From NCBI GenBank assembly GCA_020283515.1, contig JAHZTW010000001.1, positions 167,695,252-167,759,251 on the forward strand: a stretch of 64,000 bases of DNA, written 5' to 3'. Each line of letters starts with the position of its first letter. The stretch's first letter is position 1. The DNA is from Alliaria petiolata (taxonomy: Eukaryota; Streptophyta; Magnoliopsida; Brassicales; Brassicaceae). This document shows positions 58,618-64,000 of the stretch, one piece after another. The translations under genes and the position numbers were made by a program. The notes beneath the pieces are model-generated. The model was not told the origin of the DNA and searched no databases. It worked only from the letters and a program-made list of their open reading frames with translations.

Positions 58618-60905
58618 CGTTGACCAAATCAGATTAAAGGAAGAGCCTTTCTCCTATTCTTCAAAGCCGGTTTTTAGTTTTGAAGAAAACCCAATTCAAT
58701 TAGATACGACGACCAAGAGACCGAGCTCGTTGACCCAAAGATCCGAAGATCATCGATTTTGAAGAAACCCAGACTCATGTTATCGAAGAGAACTCTATAT
58801 CAATGGTTTCTCGACACCAAAACAGAGAATGCATCCGGCGGCGCAGAATAGAAGATCGGTGGCTGCAGAGAACGGAGCCGGCGGCGCGGAATCAACCTGT
58901 GAGATGAGGAGTTAAGAAGAGACAATCTCCAAGTCAAACTTAAAACTCTGAAAAATCTCCAGCTTGTTTTTCTGCAATTCCCAGAATCCTAATTCCGAAA
59001 TCTACGGCCTTTTGAACGAAACCATGCATATGACAAATAACCAAGAAAAAATTAAATCTTCGAAATAATTAGATCACCAAATCTCTCTCTGAATGAACAA
59101 CACTCGAAGAAGTAAATTTGATGGGAGCATAATCACCGGAGAGTCAATCCTCTTACCTTGAAGTAGAGAACGGATTCGATCGGAATGAACGTATACTTGT
59201 GTCGGAGAATTGAAGTTCGAATAAGTCAAACTCAAAGTCGACCAAGTGAAGATTAAATCGAGAGAGACAACGGAAAAAAAAAGGCAATAAGAAGAAGTGC
59301 GCGAGGATTTAGAAATGATAAAATGGGTTGTTCTTTCAGTATATTAGAATGGAACGAAGAAGTTGGTAAATCTCCATTAAACAACAAAGGCTTTGAGAAC
59401 AAACAACAACAACAACAACAACAAAAAGGCTAGGGAAAACAAAAAGAAAGATGGAAACTGCTGGCGTCAGATATTGAAGCTGCTGGCGTCAGCAAACTTA
59501 GAAAACGCAGCCGTTTAAAGAAATCTAACCATTATCTTGAAAATCAAATTAAGAATCGCTGGATGAGAGACAAAGACGTATAATAAATCTGGAAGCAAAC
59601 CTTGGCGACGACCTTTGAGTAAGCTTTACTCATACACTATCCATAAATAGATAAATAAATAATATTATGCATGTCTTTGAGTTTATCTAACGAGAAAATT
59701 AGATGTATTTACAATAAATCGAATAAAACCATAACACGTGATCATAATTAACGATCGAAATGTTGTATTAGATTTACAAATTATATCGGTTTATTTGAAT
59801 AATGAAATATGGAGACATACGTGTGTTGATTACTCAGTCCCCATTAAAATTCAGATATTTTTAGGTAGATGGATGAATTTTGATACGTTTAAACTAAAAA
59901 GGTAAAAACCAATTAGAATATTTGTGTTGGGAATAGGTAAAAGACAACAACGTTTGAAATGAAAGAAGTGGTCGACCAAAAATATTTAACTTAAATTTGA
60001 AGTATATTAGTATATTATTATATATTCAACCTTTAACGTGAATGAGGCGCATGAGAATTAAGTGGAACTCACGACGACCATTATTATTTAGAATGTGCGG
60101 TCTCTCATTTGATTTTGAGGCAGATGCATTCTCTTGCGTGCTGGTGTGGGGTCCTTCTGTCTCATCATTAACACGTGCACGTCCCTTAAAACTCACCCTT
60201 CATGTTTCAGACTATCTACTCTATTGCCCCCAGACCAGTCTCGCTAAACTGCAACGGTGCATGTTCCTTCTTTCCACCGTTGTTAGTCTCCGATTTGCCA
60301 AAATCACGTTTTGATTTTTGTTCTATTTAATGGGCTTGCAGTTATTTTAAAAAAAAGAACTAAAAATGTATGTAGCCCAAAGAAATGAAGAATCAGGATA
60401 ATGAACGGAAGATTGGTTGATGGGCTCTTTAACTATATTCACTTATCCCTGCTTCGCTTATATGCCATCACCATTAGCCCTACCGGGTATCTGAACCTAA
60501 GAAAGAAACCACTAGACCGAGAGTCACTCGGTACCAATTACAAATTTTGTATTACAAAGAATGAAAAAATTAGATAGTTAGAACTTAGAACTAATAAACG
60601 ATTGATTCACACGGATCGAATAATTCTAATCAGAATCAGAATTTGAAAAAAAAAGTTTCAGTTTTGATCCCAAAAACTCAAAATTAAATAAAGTAAGATA
60701 ACCAAACCGAACCAAGTGACATGTATCATCCACACAAAGAAATCAAATGAAAGCCATTGGTGCAAGTGTACGTATGTGTGTCATCGGTTATTATAGTGGA
60801 TCGTGAAGAAGGAGGAATCTGCTGATTTCATTTGGGGAAGATTCTGAAAATCTCTCACGCCCATACGTACACTTTTGTTTTGGTGAGCATCGAGGAACGA
60901 AAAAA
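58618..60905. other. VAL2 leader region and spacer to the DUF89 gene
   Basis: 58618 to about 59300 is probably VAL2 leader and promoter, possibly with a leader intron. A (CAA) repeat lies at about 59404-59424 and a doubled phrase gctgctggcgtcag at 59459 and 59480. Near 60478-60540 the minus strand holds tctagtggt and ggttcagatac, loosely like tRNA A and B boxes but too close together. No gene is supported. Confidence 0.5.
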
Positions 60906-63435
60906 ATGGAGAGCGACTCCGAGATGGTGGCGTTCCCTCTGTTACCGGTTCCGATAGAATCAAACTACAGGGCTTGCACCATCCCTTATCGATTCCCTTC
61001 TGATAATCCCAGAAAGGCTACTCCCACTGAGATCTCTTGGATCGACCTCTTCTCCAACTCCATCCCTTCTTTCAAGTTACCATCTCTCCCTCTCTCTCTC
61101 TTTCACCTTTCGATTCCGTTTTGCATTTTTTTCTGAAATCCAGATTCTTTGCTAGGCTATGGAGGTTGTTTCTGCTCATGGGTCTGGTCAAGCTTTGATT
61201 TTTGTGTTCAAAGCCCTGTATAAATTGCTCCATTTTTTAGATTTTATCCGTCAATTGATCTGGATGATTGGAAGCGCAGGAATCTTTCCCGCTCTTTAGC
61301 TGCGATCTATCTGTTCAGTATTGGTTTGACGATTGTTGTGTTGAATCTCTGATTCTTACTCTTTCTGGGGTTGGGCTTTGGCTTGATAACATTATGAAGA
61401 AACTCTGGGTTGTTTATGCTAGTTTATAGGAAACAAGAGGATTTCTGATCTAACAAATTAAGAAAAGCATAAAACTTTCAGTGTTATAAAGATGCTTTTT
61501 TTTTTGTTGTTGTAGGCAACGCGCAGAGAGCGATACAACCATTCCAGACGCCCCTGTTCGAGCTGAAAAATTTGCCCAAAGGTACATCTTTGTGTGTTCT
61601 CTGGTTTGCTTTGCATGTCTTTTCATAGTTTCAGAAGGATTCTTTGATTAGTCTGCTGCGAAGAGGTACTGTTTTAGCCTAAAGCATCGATTTTGCGTTT
61701 AATTTTCTCGGTTGGAAAAGGTATGCGGAGATTCTTGAGGACTTGAAGAAAGATCCGGAGAGCCATGGTGGACCACCAGATTGCATTGTAAGTTAATAAT
61801 GCTTTCCAAATTGCTTGTAACGAGTTTTGTTGTTCATGGATTTGTGTTTGGTGTTTTTTCGCAGCTTCTCTGTAGAATCCGTGAGCTAATACTCAGAGAA
61901 TTGGGATTTAGGGACATATTCAAGAAAGTTAAGGTATTAGTCTCTGACAAGGATATATTCACATAGCAACGTTTCTCTTGTGCGCTTTCTAATCATGGTG
62001 AACTTGTTAGGATGAGGAGAATGCTAAGGCTATAACACTATTTCCTGAAGTTGTCCGTCTGAGTGATGCTATTGAAGATGAAGGAAAGCGCATAGAGAAT
62101 CTGGTTAGAGGGATATTCGCCGGAAACATCTTTGATCTGGGTTCTGCACAGGTATATGATCTCTTTCCTTTCATGCGCTGTTGCTTCCGTCACCTGTCTT
62201 TTGTTGAGTATCTTGGTGAATGGATTTTGTTTTGTTTTTCACATATTGAAGCTTGCCGAGGTATTCTCAAAGGACGGGATGTCATTTTTGGCTAGTTGTC
62301 AAAACTTGGTTCCAAGACCATGGGTCATTGATGACTTGGACAGCTTTCAAGCTAGATGGGTCAAGAAGCCTTGGAAGAAGGTCAGTCATTTACCTGCACT
62401 CTGTTTTTGTTCTGCTTAGCCTTATGTTTTATCCTAATTTTGATCACAGGACAAACTGATTTGTTTTATTTTTCTTTTTTTTATGAACAGGCAGTGATAT
62501 TCATCGACAACTCTGGTGCAGACATAATTTTGGGTATCTTGCCGTTTGCTAGAGAAATGCTACGTCTGGGAATGCAGGTGCTTCTATGTCCTAAGAATCA
62601 TCCTGAGCTTGTATAGCGCTATTAAGTATATTCTAAATTGTTCCTGCTTTTGCTTCTTCCCTTTGAAGGTGGTGCTGGCTGCTAATGAGCTTCCATCTAT
62701 CAACGATGTAACTTATACCGAGCTTGCAGAGATCTTGTCAAAGGTCCTGAATGGAGTAATTCTGGTATTCTCTTCCATTACAGATTAAAGAAAACTCCGA
62801 CCCTGACTGAGTCTTAATTTACCAGCTGAAGGATGAAAATGGACAATTGATGGGTGTTGATACCACAAATCTTCTGATTGCAAATTCAGGGAATGACTTA
62901 CCGGTATGATACTCCAAACCTCTCATAAGAAGAATGAACCTCCACCATCGCCTAATCCTGTTTATTGATTGGCTATTATCAAACAAATAAGAATTCTCCA
63001 TTTCTGTACTTGTTGCAGGTTATTGATCTTGCAAGAGTATCACAGGAGGTTGCCTACCTTTCTACCGATGCAGACTTGGTCATATTGGAAGGCATGGTAA
63101 GACCTATTAATCCCTTCACATGCTGTCTAGTCTTAGGTTTCAACCATCTGTAAAACTGACTCCTAGATTATTCTGTGCCAGGGACGTGGAATAGAGACAA
63201 ACCTTTATGCTCAGTTCAAGTGTGATTCCCTCAAGATTGGAATGGTAATGAACTTAGTAGTTTGACAATGTTACATTGATTGACTTTGTCCTTCTCCTGT
63301 TTCATGATTTCTTGATTCTTCTTCATTTCTCTGGTCCATTCTTTTGTTATGCAGGTGAAGCATCCAGAAGTAGCTCAGTTTCTCGGAGGACGGCTTTATG
63401 ACTGTGTCATCAAATACAATGAAGTTCAGAGTTAA
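60906..63435 (+). CDS. DUF89/ARMT1-family damage-control phosphatase
   Basis: Stand-alone plant DUF89 proteins are metal-dependent phosphatases thought to remove damaged phospho-metabolites such as oxidised phosphopantetheine. Twelve exons: 60906-61075, 61516-61581, 61721-61787, 61865-61933, 62011-62151, 62252-62380, 62491-62577, 62669-62743, 62826-62903, 63019-63096, 63182-63244, 63355-63435. They join in phase to 367 residues. Motifs: FIDNSGADIILGILPFAREM (metal/phosphate-site Asp-Asn), VVLAANELPSINDVT, IANSGNDLPVIDL, and GMGRGIETNLYAQF near residue 320, all characteristic of the family. The start at 60906 gives MESDSEMVAFPLLPVP; no earlier ATG is in frame. No lesions; all junctions are canonical GT-AG. 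Recalled counterpart: At4g35360, with a paralogue at At2g17340. Confidence 0.94.
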
Positions 63436-63871
63436 TTATATTTCATAACCACATTTCCACTGAACCAGCCAATCAGTTTATTATATGAAAAACTGTTAGG
63501 CTTTGTAAGTTAGAGATCCAAATCCCTACTCTCTCTGCATTCAGATGTAAGAATCGAATACTCTTTTGACATTCTTTATTAAAACACGCAAAAGCACCAA
63601 TCTTTCTGGTTGGTCTTTATATGGTATTTGAAAGTTTCATATATGAGAACATGATCCTATTAAGATGTCATGGTTTTAAGGTTTCTTGAAGTTGGAGCAT
63701 TTAGAGGACTCACAGCAAGAAAGAGGCAAGAGAACTTTGACCATATTATTTTTAAAAACCTCAAATTCATCAAATACAATATATGATGTGCTTTAAACGG
63801 GTAAAACAGAAATGCATTGGAAAAAAAAAAAAAAACTTAGGATGCAGCAGCAGAAGAAATAGATATATCTC
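63436..63871. other. Convergent 3' flanks of the DUF89 gene and XCP1
   Basis: The 436 bases between two facing stop codons are AT-rich untranslated sequence. No further feature is visible. Confidence 0.55.
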
Positions 63872-64000
63872 TCAGTTGGTCTTGGTAGGATATGAAGCCA
63901 TCTTGTTGATTCCGCAGAGTCCCTCTGGTTTACCAGTGTTTCTCTTCATCCTAATATACCCTTTCTCTCCCCATCTTGGTCCCCATGAGTTCTTGACAAT
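63872..64000 (-). CDS. XCP1: XCP1 xylem cysteine peptidase, C-terminal end (partial)
   Basis: The last 42 codons of a papain-family protease; the gene continues past the right edge. It reads IVKNSWGPRWGEKGYIRMKR and then NTGKPEGLCGINKMASYPTK to a stop at 63874-63872. NSWG holds the catalytic asparagine of the Cys-His-Asn triad, and the downstream LCGIN/ASYP is the standard papain C-terminus. XCP1 degrades protoplast contents during xylem vessel death. Recalled counterpart: At4g35350, again in the expected order. Confidence 0.9.
   Translation of the reverse strand: MVKNSWGPRWGEKGYIRMKRNTGKPEGLCGINKMASYPTKTN

Noticed and set aside
60478..60540. Minus-strand A-box and B-box-like words suggesting a tRNA or SINE
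   Set aside because: The boxes are only about 9-10 bases apart, too close for a tRNA or a functional SINE promoter, and no poly(A) or target duplication was seen.
1..64000. CRISPR arrays, operons, phage or bacterial genes
   Set aside because: No regularly spaced repeats, ribosome-binding sites or prokaryotic gene order exist; all recognised genes are plant nuclear genes.

Overview
This window is nuclear DNA from a flowering plant of the Brassicaceae. The genes have short GT-AG introns, the spacers are AT-rich, and nearly every predicted protein reads as a close relative of an Arabidopsis thaliana protein. From memory, the gene order follows Arabidopsis chromosome 4 from about At4g35520 down to At4g35350: MLH3, SRPK-type kinase, mitochondrial L11, RHA3B, PIRL4, NTRB, AKR2, CLC-E, TKPR1, AP-1 sigma, AGF1, BIG4, a PWP1-like WD40 relic, DUF89 protein, XCP1. 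Three genes are additional to that order as I remember it: NRPD2 (between RHA3B and PIRL4), an F-box gene (between TKPR1 and AP-1 sigma) and VAL2 (between the WD40 relic and DUF89). Long spacers, transposon remnants and many damaged genes suggest one homoeologous segment of a (paleo)polyploid such as a Brassica relative; that is inference and the species cannot be fixed from the sequence.

Layout. 1-5.5 kb: 3' part of MLH3 (+), intact SRPK-like kinase (-), a broken unknown fragment (-), intact L11 (-). 5.5-16 kb: mostly spacer, with a retroposed element carrying an 18-bp target-site duplication, a 77-bp tandem duplication, two MITEs and the intronless RING-H2 gene RHA3B (+). 16-21 kb: complete NRPD2 (+), the shared second-largest subunit of RNA polymerases IV and V. 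22-24 kb: intact PIRL4 (-). 27.5-31.5 kb: intact NTRB and AKR2 (both -). 32-41 kb: CLC-E (+), TKPR1 (+), an F-box gene (-) and AP-1 sigma (-), each with a different disabling change. 42-43 kb: intact AT-hook gene AGF1 (-). 46-52.7 kb: BIG4 ARF-GEF (-), complete except for a frame-breaking 101-bp internal duplication. 52.8-54.6 kb: a diverged direct duplication with the last two exons of a lost PWP1-like WD40 gene between its arms. 55-58.6 kb: intact VAL2 (-). 60.9-63.4 kb: intact DUF89 protein (+). 63.9-64 kb: C-terminus of xylem cysteine peptidase XCP1 (-).

The genes do not form a pathway or operon; each plant gene has its own promoter. The main signal is structural. Seven genes (MLH3, CLC-E, TKPR1, F-box, AP-1 sigma, BIG4 and the WD40 relic) carry lesions visible against their families, while ten others reconstruct as complete. 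This fits continuing loss of redundant copies in a polyploid. Sequencing or assembly error could explain the single-base cases and must be excluded by read support. I saw no sign of a novel defence, CRISPR-like or secondary-metabolite system. NRPD2 and VAL2, both transcriptional-silencing genes, are the two non-collinear intact newcomers.

Exon boundaries were placed by hand from splice consensus, protein continuity and reading phase; they could be off by one or two bases. Arabidopsis locus names are recalled, not searched.
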